From contig NZ_KB913029.1 in the NCBI RefSeq assembly GCF_000384115.1, positions 1,088,907-1,152,906 on the forward strand: DNA of 64,000 nucleotides, written 5' to 3'. Of this stretch, positions 1 through 8,932 are shown one piece after another. The position numbers and the translations under genes are program-made. The notes beneath the pieces were generated by a model. It searched no databases, had not been told where the DNA came from, and saw nothing but the letters and a program-made list of their open reading frames with translations. The stretch comes from Sporichthya polymorpha DSM 43042. Its GTDB lineage: Bacteria; Actinomycetota; Actinomycetes; Sporichthyales; Sporichthyaceae. Numbering within the stretch: position 1 is the stretch's first letter; every line of letters starts with the position of its first letter.

Positions 1-208
1 AGTTCGCCACGGCGGTCCCGCCGGCGCCGGTGATCTCGGCGACCACCGCATCCGCCGCGGCCGACCCCGCGCCCGTGCCGTCCCGCGATCCGCCGAGGTC
101 GTTGACGACCACCTTCGCGCCGGCCGCCGCCAGCGCGAGCGCGTACTCACGCCCGAGGCCGTTCCCCGCCCCGGTGATGACGATGACCCGGTCCTGCACT
201 CCCGCCAT
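1..208 (-). CDS. SDR oxidoreductase, N-terminal part cut by window edge
   Basis: The first 69 residues of a short-chain dehydrogenase/reductase are visible; the rest lies left of the window. The nucleotide-binding motif TGAGNGLG is at about residues 12-19 and is followed by VVVNDLGG, the beta2 segment typical of the (3R)-hydroxyacyl-CoA dehydrogenase/MFE-2-like SDR branch. An NAD(P)-dependent oxidation of a hydroxyacyl-CoA or alcohol is therefore likely, but the YxxxK active site is not in view. The ATG at 208 follows a GGGAG-like ribosome site. The gene reads in the same direction as the upstream operon but is separated from it by 215 bases holding a hairpin and a G-rich tract, so it probably has its own promoter. 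Confidence 0.8.
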   Translation of the reverse strand, partial: MAGVQDRVIVITGAGNGLGREYALALAAAGAKVVVNDLGGSRDGTGAGSAAADAVVAEITGAGGTAVAN

Positions 209-281
209 GGCTGCGCTCCCTGTCCACGTCCGTCGGTTACTCGGACAGACTGTACAGACGAGGTGCACGCCCCCACTCCCC

Positions 282-357
282 CGCGCTTCACTCGCTGCAG
301 CCAGGCCTTACTCGCCAGGCCGGGCGAGTAAGGCCTGTCGCCGGCGAGTGAAGCGCG
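282..357. terminator. Nested inverted repeats, probable terminator
   Basis: Two inverted repeats sit one inside the other. The outer 14-bp arms (282-295 and 344-357) match perfectly. The inner 15-bp arms (302-316 and 323-337) match perfectly around a 6-base loop. The position, just past the last gene of the 8.9-0.4 kb operon, suits a factor-independent terminator without a long U tract, as is common in actinobacteria. The inner arm contains TTACTCGCC, faintly like the ends of the other intergenic palindromes in this window. Confidence 0.6.
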
Positions 358-360
358 TTC

Positions 361-420
361 CGGCGGGGAGGGGGGGCGGGGGCGGCGGGGCGGGGGCGGG
401 GCGGGGCGGGGCGGGGCGGG
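361..420. other. G-rich tract, potential G-quadruplex
   Basis: Sixty bases on the plus strand consist almost only of G runs of 3-6 separated by single C or A, ending 4 bases before the stop of the minus-strand gene at 424. At least eight runs of three or more G can be counted, more than the four needed for a quadruplex. The G-rich strand is the template for leftward transcription, so a quadruplex could slow polymerase and help the adjacent hairpin terminate the operon. The function is inferred. Confidence 0.5.
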
Positions 421-423
421 ACG

Positions 424-1488
424 TCAGAGGCCGAGCGGGTGGTACCGGCCGATGATCAGGTGCTCGAGGAGGCCGCGGGCGGTCTCGGGGCCGGCGGCGC
501 ACTCGACGTCCACGTCGCAGCGGACCTGGCGGTGCCAGCGGTGCAGCTGCGCCGGGTCGGGGGCGGCGAGGTCGAGGACCTCGCGGGCGAGCCGGTACTC
601 CCCGTGGGGCAGGCCGTGGGCCCACTCGGGGTGGCGGTAGCCCAGGCCCTGCATCTCCAGGTGCGCGGTCGGCCGGTACCGCAGGCGCAGCTGCTCGCCG
701 TCCTCCGCGAGCGCGGTGAGGGTCGCCGACCGCACCCACCGCGTGCCGGGCTCGAGGTCGAGCTCCATCGTCCCCCTGCCGTGGACGAACTTCTCCGGCC
801 CGGACCCGTGCGGGCACAGTACGAGCTGGGTGTTCCAGGGCCGCCCGTCGGCGTCCGCCTTGGTGTGCCAGAACAGCGTGCGGCCCGGCAGGTGCACCGG
901 GGTCCAGAGCCAGAAGTACTGCGGCTCCGCCGGTGGCTGAAAGGGCTGCGGGTCCCGCACCCCGACCGGTCGCACGCCCCACGACCGGTCCCGCAGGCCG
1001 TCGACCCCGGACAGGCGGTGCGTCCGGCCGGCGACGGTCACGGTGCCACTGACGTCACACGCCTGCGAGAGCCGCGTGTAGTCCATGAACGACCGGGTGC
1101 CGATGCGCTGAATGAACCGCGGCTCCTCGATCGGGAAATGACGCCCAGTCAGCGTCAGGTCGCAAGCGAGCTCGTCGTCCTCGACCACGACGTGGATCTC
1201 CTGCAGCGGCTCGACGACCTCCAGCCGCACCGGACCGATCGCCATCGGGGCGCGGTCGGTCAGGGTCTGCGAGACGTGCAGGCAGTGCTGCTTGCCGTCC
1301 AGGACGACGGACAGGTGCGCGTCCGCGACCCCGATGTTCGGGTAGAGCCCGAACGCGACGGTGACGAGCAGCCCGTCGTCGCCGAACGCGCCCAGATAGG
1401 CGCGGTCGTAGAAGTTGCGGTCGGTGCCGGCGACGGCGACGGGCTCAGGGGTCTGGTGGACGAACCACTCGTCGGCCCCGGTGAGCAT
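424..1488 (-). CDS. Protein of unknown function, last gene of LivHM-P450 operon
   Basis: A 354-residue soluble protein with no signal peptide or membrane segment. It is rich in beta-strand-like, Trp/Tyr-containing stretches (FWLWTPVHLPGRTLFWHTKAD near residue 190), and SGVDGLRDRSWGVRP near residue 160 resembles the conserved RDRSWG core seen in proteins of the CrtC/AttH or DUF7064/7065 lipocalin-like type. I recognise this only loosely and assign no reaction. Its ATG overlaps the P450 stop (ATGA, 1485-1488), so the two proteins are probably made together. Such double beta-barrel proteins handle hydrophobic ligands, which would suit a P450 partner; that is inference. Confidence 0.7.
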   Translation of the reverse strand: MLTGADEWFVHQTPEPVAVAGTDRNFYDRAYLGAFGDDGLLVTVAFGLYPNIGVADAHLSVVLDGKQHCLHVSQTLTDRAPMAIGPVRLEVVEPLQEIHVVVEDDELACDLTLTGRHFPIEEPRFIQRIGTRSFMDYTRLSQACDVSGTVTVAGRTHRLSGVDGLRDRSWGVRPVGVRDPQPFQPPAEPQYFWLWTPVHLPGRTLFWHTKADADGRPWNTQLVLCPHGSGPEKFVHGRGTMELDLEPGTRWVRSATLTALAEDGEQLRLRYRPTAHLEMQGLGYRHPEWAHGLPHGEYRLAREVLDLAAPDPAQLHRWHRQVRCDVDVECAAGPETARGLLEHLIIGRYHPLGL

Positions 1489-2750
1489 CAGGAGCCGACC
1501 TTGACCGGCAGCTTCTTGATGCCCCGGAAGAAGTTGGACCGCAGACGCTCGGGCTCACCCACGACGTCGAGGCGAAGGTCCCGCCGGATCAGCTCCTCCA
1601 GCAGGATCTCGCCCTCCAACTTGGCCAGGTGCGACCCGAGGCAGAAGTGCGGCCCCCACCCGAAGCCGAGGTGCTTGTTCGGGCTGCGATCGAGGACGAG
1701 CCGGTCCGGGTCGTCGAAGACGCGCTCGTCCCGGTTGGCGGAGGTGAACCAGAGCACGACCTTCTGCCCGGCGCGGATGTGCTTCCCGTGCAGCTCGACG
1801 TCGCGCGTCGTGGTGCGGCGCATGCAGACGATCGGGGAGATCACCCGCACGAGTTCGTCGACCGCGACCCGCGGCTTCACCTGACCCTCCTTCAGCCGCG
1901 CCCACTCGCCCGGGTTCTCGTGGAGCAACAGGACGGTGCCCGTCATGAGGTTCCGCGTGGTCTCGTTGCCGGCCACCAGCATCAGCAGGTAGTAGGCGTC
2001 GAGCTCCTCCTGGTCGAGCGGGACGCCGTCGATGTCGGCGTGGGTGAGCAGGCTGATCAGGTCGTCCGTCGGCTGCGCGCGGCGGGCGGCGGTCAACTCG
2101 TGGAAGTACTCGAAGATCTCGGTGCGCGTCCGCGCCACCACCGACGGGTCCGCGACGTACTCGGGGTCGGTCTGGCCCGAGATCACGTTCGTCCAGGCGA
2201 TCAGCCGAGTCGTGTCCTCCGGCTCGACGCCGAGCAGCGCGCCGAGGACGAGGATCGGGATGCGCGCGGTCGCGATCGGGACCAGGTCGGTCTCCCCCGC
2301 GGCGACGACGTCGTCGAGGTGGGCCGTCACGAGCTCCCGGATCCGCGGTTCGAGCCGGAGCATCCGCGCGCGGGTGAACTCGGCGGCGACGAGCTCGCGC
2401 ATCTCGCGGTGCCGCGGGGCGTCCATGTTGTGGATCGACGGCTTGCCGTGACCCTCCGCCCGGCGGCTCTGGATCTGCGTGCCCTGCGCACTGGAGAACG
2501 TCTCCCAGTCGGACCCGGCCGCCTTGACGTCCTCGTACCGAGTGAGCGACCAGAAGCCCTCGCCACCGTCGGGCTCGTCGTTCCAGTGGCACGGGTCCTC
2601 GTCGCGGAGGACGCGGAACAGAGCCCCGTCCTCGGCGCGCACGAACGGGTCGAGATCCATCAGGTCGATCTGGTCTGGCCGCACGTCAGTCCTCGGGTCC
2701 GTCGATGGCGTCACCGCCCGTACGCAGTCTCGCGCGTCCGTCACCGTCAT
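1488..2750 (-). CDS. Cytochrome P450
   Basis: A 420-residue soluble bacterial P450 monooxygenase. Visible landmarks are the I-helix [12 protein letters not shown] with its acid-alcohol pair, the K-helix ExxR (ELVR), and the heme-binding loop [10 protein letters not shown], where Cys is the iron ligand. These make it a competent hydroxylase needing an external ferredoxin, and none is encoded in this operon. The start is the ATG at 2750 that overlaps the stop of the binding-protein gene (ATGA); a long upstream extension in the same frame is antisense to nothing useful and was discarded. Encoding it with a transporter suggests that the P450 attacks the imported compound. Confidence 0.93.
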   Translation of the reverse strand: MTVTDARDCVRAVTPSTDPRTDVRPDQIDLMDLDPFVRAEDGALFRVLRDEDPCHWNDEPDGGEGFWSLTRYEDVKAAGSDWETFSSAQGTQIQSRRAEGHGKPSIHNMDAPRHREMRELVAAEFTRARMLRLEPRIRELVTAHLDDVVAAGETDLVPIATARIPILVLGALLGVEPEDTTRLIAWTNVISGQTDPEYVADPSVVARTRTEIFEYFHELTAARRAQPTDDLISLLTHADIDGVPLDQEELDAYYLLMLVAGNETTRNLMTGTVLLLHENPGEWARLKEGQVKPRVAVDELVRVISPIVCMRRTTTRDVELHGKHIRAGQKVVLWFTSANRDERVFDDPDRLVLDRSPNKHLGFGWGPHFCLGSHLAKLEGEILLEELIRRDLRLDVVGEPERLRSNFFRGIKKLPVKVGS

Positions 2751-4237
2751 GTGAAGCAGACCGGCTTGCTGCTCGGCGACGTCCAGCCGCGCGAGTCCAG
2801 CTTGACCGGGTAGTAGCAGTTGTTCTCGGGCGCGCTCTTCTGCCCGGGCGAGAAGGTCACCGGCGCGCTCAGCCCGCCGAACGTCTCCTTCTTCAGTTTC
2901 CCGAGCCCGTCGAGAATCGCGGCCGTCGTGATCGGCTCGGCCGCCTTCGCACCGAGCTTCTCGACGAGGACGCGCAGCATCTCGCCCGCGACCCAGGCCT
3001 GCGAGGTGGCGCCGTCGGAGTCGGCGTCGGGCGCGTACAGCTTCATCGCGTTCGCGTACGCCTGCTGGGCGGCGTTGTCCGCGCGCATCCACGGGAACAC
3101 GATGTGCGCCACCGAGACCGTCGACTTCTGCGCGTTGGCGTCGTTGCTGACCACGCTGCCGGTCGCGATCGCGGAGGTCGCGATCGCCGGGAAGTAGTTC
3201 AGCGCCGCGCAGGAGCGGAGGAAGCGCTGGATCGCGGAACCGTCCATCGCGAGCAGGAGCTGGTCCGCGCCCGCGTTCTGGGCGGAGCGACACTGCGCGG
3301 AGAAGTCGGTGCCGGTGATGCTCATCTGCGTCTCGTAGACGACCTGCGCGCCGGCCTTGGTCGCCCCGCCCTGCTTGAGCACCTGGTAGGCGTCCGTGCA
3401 GTTGTTCGCCTCGACGCAGTAGACGAGGCCGATCTTCTTCTTGCCCGCCTCGACGTTCTGCTTCACCGCGCCGATGATCGTCGCGGCGAACGTGGTGCCC
3501 TGCGGGAACAGGTACGGGGACTGGTTCCAGTCGAAGTTCAGCGAGTCGCCGCCGACGGCCGGCACCTTGAGGGCCTCGACCGCGGCCCGGAAGCCCTTGA
3601 TCGAGATCGGGACCGAGCTGCCGACCAGCGCGACCGCGCCCTTGTTCTGCACCAGGTCGCGAACCGCGGCGTTCGACTTCGACGGGTCGGACGCGTCGTC
3701 GGCCTGGACGAGCCGGATCGGGTGGCACGCGATCCCGCCGCGGGCGTTCATCGCCGCGACCCAGACCGGCAGACCGATCTTCGACCCCGCGAGGGTGTTG
3801 CTGACGATCCCGGTGAACCCGCCGACCTGGCCGATGGTGATCGGCGCCAGGGACTGCGTACACCCCGCCGCCTTCGGGGCCTCGGCCGTCCGGGCCGCGG
3901 CCCCCGGCTGGGCCGCCTTCGCCGAGCCGTTGGACGCGGTCGCGGCGCCGGTACTGCCGGTCGTCGTGCCCGGCGCAATCGTCGCCGCGGCGCCGGCGGG
4001 CGACGCGGCACCCGCGGCAGCCGCCGCGGATCCGTCGACCGCGCCGGGGTCGGTGCCCGGAGCCGGGAGCGCGCCGACACCGCCGGCGGCGTTCTCGACG
4101 GCGGAGACCGTGGAGCCGCCCGGCCCGTTCGCGGCGGCGATGGCCTCGATGCTCTGCCGGGTGCCACAGGCCGAGGTCGCCATCGTCCCGGCCAGCACGA
4201 GGGCCAGCAGGGCGTAGCGGGACTTGTGCTGACGCAT
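2747..4237 (-). CDS. ABC transporter substrate-binding lipoprotein, LivJ type
   Basis: A 496-residue extracellular binding protein. It starts with a lipoprotein signal peptide ([17 protein letters not shown]) and lipobox ATSAC, lipidated Cys at about residue 24. An Ala/Gly/Pro/Thr-rich linker follows to about residue 110, then a periplasmic-binding fold of the branched-chain amino acid/amide type ([21 protein letters not shown]). In this family such proteins often bind aromatic or other hydrophobic carboxylates rather than leucine. The ATG at 4237 was chosen because it places the signal peptide at the N terminus; a start 51 bases upstream would add an unlikely leader. It lies 7 bases after the LivF gene and overlaps the P450 gene. 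Confidence 0.9.
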   Translation of the reverse strand: MRQHKSRYALLALVLAGTMATSACGTRQSIEAIAAANGPGGSTVSAVENAAGGVGALPAPGTDPGAVDGSAAAAAGAASPAGAAATIAPGTTTGSTGAATASNGSAKAAQPGAAARTAEAPKAAGCTQSLAPITIGQVGGFTGIVSNTLAGSKIGLPVWVAAMNARGGIACHPIRLVQADDASDPSKSNAAVRDLVQNKGAVALVGSSVPISIKGFRAAVEALKVPAVGGDSLNFDWNQSPYLFPQGTTFAATIIGAVKQNVEAGKKKIGLVYCVEANNCTDAYQVLKQGGATKAGAQVVYETQMSITGTDFSAQCRSAQNAGADQLLLAMDGSAIQRFLRSCAALNYFPAIATSAIATGSVVSNDANAQKSTVSVAHIVFPWMRADNAAQQAYANAMKLYAPDADSDGATSQAWVAGEMLRVLVEKLGAKAAEPITTAAILDGLGKLKKETFGGLSAPVTFSPGQKSAPENNCYYPVKLDSRGWTSPSSKPVCFT

Positions 4238-4244
4238 GTCGCTC

Positions 4245-4976
4245 CTAAGCGGGGACGGGATCGGCGCTGCCGACGTTGCCGCCGACATAGCTGGTGAACA
4301 GGTCCTCGCCGTCGAGCTCGGAGGGCTCGCCGGCGAAGGAGACCTGACCCTTGTTCAGCAGGTAGACCGCGTCGGCCACCTCGAGGGCGCGCTTCACGTA
4401 CTGCTCGACGATGAGCAGGCTCGCGCCCTCCGCGGCGAGGCGACGCAGGAACTCGAAGATCTCGTCGACGATGCGCGGCGCGAGGCCCATCGACACCTCG
4501 TCGAGCAGGACGACGCGCGGCCGCTGGATGTAGGCCCGGGCGAGCGCGAGCATCTGCTGCTCGCCGCCGGACATCGTCCGGGCGAGCTGGTTTCGCCGCT
4601 CACCCAGGCGCGGGAAGGCCGAGACCGCACGGTCGAACGCCTCGGACTCACTGCCCTTCGTCGCCTGGAGGCGGATGTTCTCACGCACCGTCAGACTTCC
4701 GAAGACGCCACGGCCCTCGGGCACGTGGCAGATGCCGCGGCGAGCGAGCTGGTGCGGGGTCGCGGTGGTGAGGTCCTCGCCGTCGAACGTCCGGCGACCG
4801 GCGGACAGGCCGATCACCCCGGACGCGGCGCGCAGCAGCGTTGTCTTGCCGGCGCCGTTCGCGCCGAGCAGGGCGACGACGCTCCGCGGTGGCACGGTCA
4901 GGTCGACGTCGCGGAGCACCGTGGTCGCGCCGTAGCCGGCGCGGATGCCGCGCAGGCGGAACAGTCCGTCGCTCAT
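4245..4976 (-). CDS. livF: LivF-type ABC transporter ATPase
   Basis: A 243-residue ATPase of branched-chain amino acid-type importers. Walker A is GANGAGKT (about 38-45), the signature is MSGGEQQM and Walker B is VVLLDEVSMGLAP. The short length and the DEVSMGLAP sequence mark the LivF rather than the LivG subunit. It powers the fused permease encoded just upstream, whose stop codon it overlaps by 4 bases. A LivG partner is missing from this operon; the only livG-like gene in the window is at 39852-40682. Confidence 0.93.
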   Translation of the reverse strand: MSDGLFRLRGIRAGYGATTVLRDVDLTVPPRSVVALLGANGAGKTTLLRAASGVIGLSAGRRTFDGEDLTTATPHQLARRGICHVPEGRGVFGSLTVRENIRLQATKGSESEAFDRAVSAFPRLGERRNQLARTMSGGEQQMLALARAYIQRPRVVLLDEVSMGLAPRIVDEIFEFLRRLAAEGASLLIVEQYVKRALEVADAVYLLNKGQVSFAGEPSELDGEDLFTSYVGGNVGSADPVPA

Positions 4977-6907
4977 GCCGAGGTCACCGCCGTCCGGGCG
5001 CGGGTGGTCCGGGGACGTGGCTTGCGCCCCGGCAGGTTGCCGGCCAGGCCGGCGGGGCCGCGCCGGCGGTCGGCGGACGCGACGGCCCGCGCGCCGAACC
5101 AGCGGTCGAGGCCGCCCTGCGACGCCGCGGCGGCCACGATGGCGCTGAAGCCGAACAGGGCCTGGATCGCCGAGCCCGTCCGCTCCCCCTCCAGGTAGGC
5201 CGGGACCACGTAGAGCAGGACGGGCGCGACAAAGGCCGCCGGGATCGTGGCGCGACCGGAGATGGTGAGGACCGCGAGGGCAATCAGCGAGGCGGTGAAG
5301 GGGAACGCGAAGCCACCGACCGAGCCGAACAGGCCCGCGTACATCGCACCGCTCACGCCGGCCATCGCGGCGGAGAGGCAGAAGACGAGGACCAGCGTCA
5401 CCGTCGTGCTGACGCCGAGGGTGACCAGCGCGGTCGGGGAGTCAGAGAGCGCGCGCAGCAGGCGGCCGAGGCGGCTGCGCTCGACGACCGCGACGACGAG
5501 CGATCCGACGATCGCCACCGCGAGCAGCACGTAGTAGTAGCGCTCCTCGGACTCGAAGCCGGCCGGGCGGTGCGTCTGCAGCTTCTGTCCGAAGCCGAAC
5601 ATGTAGTCCTTCGTGTAGAAGAACTGCGCGAGAAAGACGCCGAAGCCGAACGTCGCGAGCGCGAGGTACAGACCGGACAGGCGGATCGCCGGGATCGCGA
5701 CGAACGCGCCGACCGGGATCGTGATCAGACCCGCGATCAGCAGCGCCGGCAGCCAGGGGACGCCACGGCCGAGCAGGTGGCCGAACGCGGCCGCGCCGAC
5801 GGCGGCGAACCCGACCTGGCACAGCGAGATCTGGCCGGAGACGCGGACCAGCAGGCCGAGGGAGAGGAACAGCAGGACCTGAGCCATCGCCAGGTTCCAC
5901 ACCGGCTGCTTGGCGCCGACCAGCGTCGGGATCGCGAGGAGCACCGCGAGCGCGAGGCCGTAGCCGGCGACGCGGGTGCGCACGCGAAACCGGCTGACCG
6001 GGACGGCGCGCGACTTCACCGAGCGTCCGACCTCGACGAGCTTGCCGCGCGGGGTGAACAGCAGGATCGCGAAGAGCGCGAGGAACGGGACGTTCAGGTC
6101 GAGCCCGGTCAGGGCCGGGTAGTCGACGACCTGCTGGCTGACGAGCTTCTGCACGACGCCGATGCCGATGCCGCCGATGAACGCGAGCGGCAGGCTCGCG
6201 AAGCGTCCGATCGCGGCGGCACCGAAGGCCTGGACGACGAGAAGCGAGAGGACGTCGACGTCGAGCTGGCCCTGCGCGCTCGCGAACAGGACGCCGGAGA
6301 CCGCGGCGAAGACCCCGCCGATCATCCAGCTGATGCGGCGCACGAAGGCGGGGTCGTACCCCGTCATGTCCAGGAGCATCGAGTCGTCGACCGCGCCGCG
6401 CATCGCGACGCCGAGCTTCGAGACCCGGAAGAGCACGTAGAGACCGACAGCGGCGGCGACCCCGACGCCGACGGTGATGAGGTTCTCGACCGTCACGCGC
6501 ACCCCGTCGACGGAGAACGCGGTGCCCTGCGGCAGGAACGGCGCGAGGGTTTTCGCCTCGGGCCCGTAGATCAGCTCGATCAGGCCGCGGAGGCCGACAA
6601 GCAGGCCGACGGTGCCGGCGATCTTGTACGTGACCGGGACGTCGGCGAGGACCGCGGCCATGCGCTCGAGCAGCAGGCCGGCGATCGGGCCGAACACCGC
6701 CGCGACGACGAGCACGGCGAGTGGCCAGGGCATCCCCTTCTCGACGTGGAGGCTGTAGAAGACGAACGCCGCCGCGGCCGAGACGGCACCGTGGCCGAAG
6801 TTGAACAGGCCCGAGGTCTTGTAGGTGAGCACGAGGCCCATCGCCGAGAGGCCGTAGATCGCGCCGGCGGTGACGCCGAAGATGACGTAGGGCAGCAGGT
6901 CGTTCAT
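4973..6907 (-). CDS. Fused LivH-LivM permease of a branched-chain-type ABC importer
   Basis: A 644-residue inner-membrane protein joining two permease subunits that are usually separate. Residues about 1-290 are LivH-like (YGLSAMGLVLTYKTSG then NFGHGA) and about 310-600 are LivM-like (GLLVRVSGQISLCQVGFAAVGA). Many hydrophobic helices are visible in each half. The C terminus ends in a basic tail (RRRGPAGLAGNLPGRKPRPR). The start is the ATG at 6907, overlapping the preceding stop; longer readings run into non-membrane antisense-like sequence. It forms the channel for the binding protein and LivF of this operon. Confidence 0.92.
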   Translation of the reverse strand: MNDLLPYVIFGVTAGAIYGLSAMGLVLTYKTSGLFNFGHGAVSAAAAFVFYSLHVEKGMPWPLAVLVVAAVFGPIAGLLLERMAAVLADVPVTYKIAGTVGLLVGLRGLIELIYGPEAKTLAPFLPQGTAFSVDGVRVTVENLITVGVGVAAAVGLYVLFRVSKLGVAMRGAVDDSMLLDMTGYDPAFVRRISWMIGGVFAAVSGVLFASAQGQLDVDVLSLLVVQAFGAAAIGRFASLPLAFIGGIGIGVVQKLVSQQVVDYPALTGLDLNVPFLALFAILLFTPRGKLVEVGRSVKSRAVPVSRFRVRTRVAGYGLALAVLLAIPTLVGAKQPVWNLAMAQVLLFLSLGLLVRVSGQISLCQVGFAAVGAAAFGHLLGRGVPWLPALLIAGLITIPVGAFVAIPAIRLSGLYLALATFGFGVFLAQFFYTKDYMFGFGQKLQTHRPAGFESEERYYYVLLAVAIVGSLVVAVVERSRLGRLLRALSDSPTALVTLGVSTTVTLVLVFCLSAAMAGVSGAMYAGLFGSVGGFAFPFTASLIALAVLTISGRATIPAAFVAPVLLYVVPAYLEGERTGSAIQALFGFSAIVAAAASQGGLDRWFGARAVASADRRRGPAGLAGNLPGRKPRPRTTRARTAVTSA

Positions 6908-7356
6908 GCCGCGCACACCAGGCACTCGGGGACTGCGGCGTCCGCCGGGACCTCGGAGACCTCCTTGCCTCGGACGTACTCGCAGTCCGGGCGGTGCACC
7001 TTCGTCATGCCCGGTGCGATGACGCGGACGTCGGCGGTGGCGACGGCCTCGACGCGGCCGAGGTCCATCGCGAGCAGGCGGCGGCGCAGCGCGACCCGCT
7101 CCGCGCGGATGCTCCGCAGCCCACCACCGAGCCAGACCGCGCCCGCGAGACCGCCAGCCGCGAAGGCCACGACGCCGAGGACGAGGAACGGGACGACGTC
7201 GTCCATCTGCGTGCGGCCGCTCGCACCGATCCACGCCGCGGTGATGCCGGCGGCGGAGATCCCGGCCAGCGCGACCGAGGCGAGGGCGGTGCCGCGCGTC
7301 CACGCTCCGGCCGGACCCAGGTAGGGCGCGCGGTGCTCGGGAGGGAGGACGGTCAC
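6904..7356 (-). CDS. Small membrane protein with C-terminal Cys/His motif
   Basis: A 150-residue protein with two hydrophobic segments (about 23-45 and 55-75) and a cytoplasmic-type C terminus. The end carries HRPDCEYVRGK followed after about 18 residues by CLVCAA, giving three Cys and one His that could bind a metal or form disulfides. The HxxDC-V-G-K pattern recalls the short zinc-binding loop of Ada-type modules but is not a confident match. GTG at 7356 is the start because it overlaps the upstream stop (GTGA), as at other junctions here. The function is unknown; the position just before the permease gene suggests a transporter accessory. Confidence 0.65.
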   Translation of the reverse strand: MTVLPPEHRAPYLGPAGAWTRGTALASVALAGISAAGITAAWIGASGRTQMDDVVPFLVLGVVAFAAGGLAGAVWLGGGLRSIRAERVALRRRLLAMDLGRVEAVATADVRVIAPGMTKVHRPDCEYVRGKEVSEVPADAAVPECLVCAA

Positions 7357-7640
7357 CGGTGCTCCGCGAGGTGCGGCAGACGCTCCGCGTGCAGCTCGCG
7401 CAGGGCGCGGAGCTCGCGCCACTCGTCCCGCAGGTCGGCCGAGATCCACAAGACCGCGCCGAGCCCGAGCAGGAAGAGCCCGACGAGACCGCCGGAGATC
7501 AGGTACGGCAGCTGCTCGACGACGTAGAGGGCGTCGCTGATCCCCATCCAGCCGAGGACGAGCGCGACCAGCCCGGCGACGAACGCCGAGCCCGCGGCCG
7601 CGCGGTCCCACTGGACACGCAGCCAGCTGAGGAACCCCAT
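7353..7640 (-). CDS. Small two-helix membrane protein
   Basis: A 95-residue protein with two strongly hydrophobic stretches (about 15-35 and 46-66) and a charged, Arg/Glu/Leu-rich tail (DLRDEWRELRALRELHAERL) that could form an amphipathic or coiled helix. No family is recognised. Both ends overlap neighbours by 4 bases (ATGA at 7637-7640 and GTGA at 7353-7356), so expression is probably linked to the secreted protein upstream and the Cys-motif membrane protein downstream. It may assemble with them and the permease; this is inference from position. Confidence 0.65.
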   Translation of the reverse strand: MGFLSWLRVQWDRAAAGSAFVAGLVALVLGWMGISDALYVVEQLPYLISGGLVGLFLLGLGAVLWISADLRDEWRELRALRELHAERLPHLAEHR

Positions 7641-8923
7641 CAGACACCCTTTCCACGGGAGACGCTCATCGATCGGACGATTCCGGCGGCGCCCATCGCC
7701 ACCGCGGCCGCCAGCCCGAGGGCGAGGTAGACCGGGGCGAGGTCGGGGTGCGCGTACGACGCGCTCGCCAGGGCGGCGCGGTCACCCGCGGCCGGGGCGG
7801 TGCCGAGGTCGACGGTGGGGACCGTTGCACCTGACGCGGCGTCAGGGACCAGGCCGGGCAGCGCCGCTCCGTCGACCGCCGGGGTGGTGTCCGGAGTGGT
7901 GGCGGCCGGGGTGGTCCCCGTCGCCGGCGTGAACGCGGGGATCGCGGCGGCGGGCCGGACGGTCACCGACGCGGCGGTGCGGCCGAGCGTCACGCTGACC
8001 GGCGTCTCGCCGTTGACCTGGGGGTTCTCCGGGGGCGCGGGCACGACGCCGGAGATCGTGAGCGACGGGGAAATGATCCCGGTGTCGGTCTCGACGGCCT
8101 TGGCGAACGTCATCGTGAGGCCGACCGTCCGGAACGCGTCCGCGACGGCCGCCGCGTCGACGGGCACGGAGTTCCTGGGTGCGCCGGGAACCTCGAGGAA
8201 GAACTGGCCGTCGACGAAGCCGAGATCCGGGCCGGTGATCTGCGCGCCGGCGCCGAGCGGCGACTCCGGCGGGACCGTGATCGTGATGCCCCGCGCTGTC
8301 AGGCGGCCGATGCTCAACGTGCCGCGGCGGGTGCGGTTGCCGCTGTCGTCGGCGACGGTCTCGGCCGAGGACCGCAGACCGGAGATGAGGAGCTTGTCGA
8401 ACAGTACGACGGTGTCGAGAAACGAGGAGGCGGAGGCGGACGTGCCGCCGGTGACGCGCTCGACGCGGGCGTCGGTCGCGGCCCGGTTCGCGCCGGTGCC
8501 GAGGGCGGCCCGCGCGGCCGCGAGGTTCACACCGCTCTCGGCGTGCAGGTCGACGCCGGGGGCGGTGACGTCCTTCGGCTTGTCGCCGGCCGAGGTGACC
8601 GCGACGAGCGGGAAGTCCAGCCCGCCCAGACCCTTGCCACCGGCCTGGCTGAACGCGATGCCGGTGGCCGAGTCACCGAGGTACGGACCGGCCGCGAGCG
8701 CCGAGGACTCCCCCAGCGACGTCAACCGGACCCGCGACTCCGGGGCCGACTGCTCGAGGCTCAGACCGAGCGGGACGGAGGGGTTGGTCGCGGTGACGAG
8801 GTTGCCGTAGGCGACCGCGGTCCCGTCGTAACTTCCCCCGGACGCAACGTCGGCCGCGGCGAGCGGGGCCACGCCGAACACGGCGACCCCGGTGGCCGCG
8901 GCGATCCCGACGAGCAGCTTCAC
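7640..8923 (-). CDS. Secreted, C-terminally anchored protein of unknown function, first gene of operon
   Basis: A 427-residue exported protein. Residues 1-24 are a signal peptide (MKLLVGIAAATGVAVFGVAP, then LAAADV). The middle is beta-rich and Ser/Thr/Gly-rich. A Pro/Thr/Ala linker (about 310-360) precedes one hydrophobic C-terminal segment (LALGLAAAVAMGAAGIV) and a short basic end, the layout of a cell-surface protein anchored in the membrane. The start is GTG at 8923, with AAGGAG 5 bases upstream. As first gene of a transporter operon it may capture or channel a hydrophobic substrate at the envelope; no family is recognised. Confidence 0.75.
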   Translation of the reverse strand: MKLLVGIAAATGVAVFGVAPLAAADVASGGSYDGTAVAYGNLVTATNPSVPLGLSLEQSAPESRVRLTSLGESSALAAGPYLGDSATGIAFSQAGGKGLGGLDFPLVAVTSAGDKPKDVTAPGVDLHAESGVNLAAARAALGTGANRAATDARVERVTGGTSASASSFLDTVVLFDKLLISGLRSSAETVADDSGNRTRRGTLSIGRLTARGITITVPPESPLGAGAQITGPDLGFVDGQFFLEVPGAPRNSVPVDAAAVADAFRTVGLTMTFAKAVETDTGIISPSLTISGVVPAPPENPQVNGETPVSVTLGRTAASVTVRPAAAIPAFTPATGTTPAATTPDTTPAVDGAALPGLVPDAASGATVPTVDLGTAPAAGDRAALASASYAHPDLAPVYLALGLAAAVAMGAAGIVRSMSVSRGKGV

Positions 8924-8932
8924 GCGATCTCC

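Noticed and set aside
1488-3863. A 791-codon open frame covering the P450 and antisense to, or out of frame with, the binding-protein gene
   Set aside because: Only the last 420 residues resemble a protein family. The first 370 are Arg/Gly-rich, as expected for an alternative frame of GC-rich coding DNA, and the P450 start is fixed by the ATGA overlap at 2747-2750.
4841-7324. An 827-codon plus-strand open frame opposite the permease gene
   Set aside because: Its Arg/Glu/Asp-rich composition has no domain, while the minus strand encodes a clear LivH-LivM permease. It is an antisense shadow.
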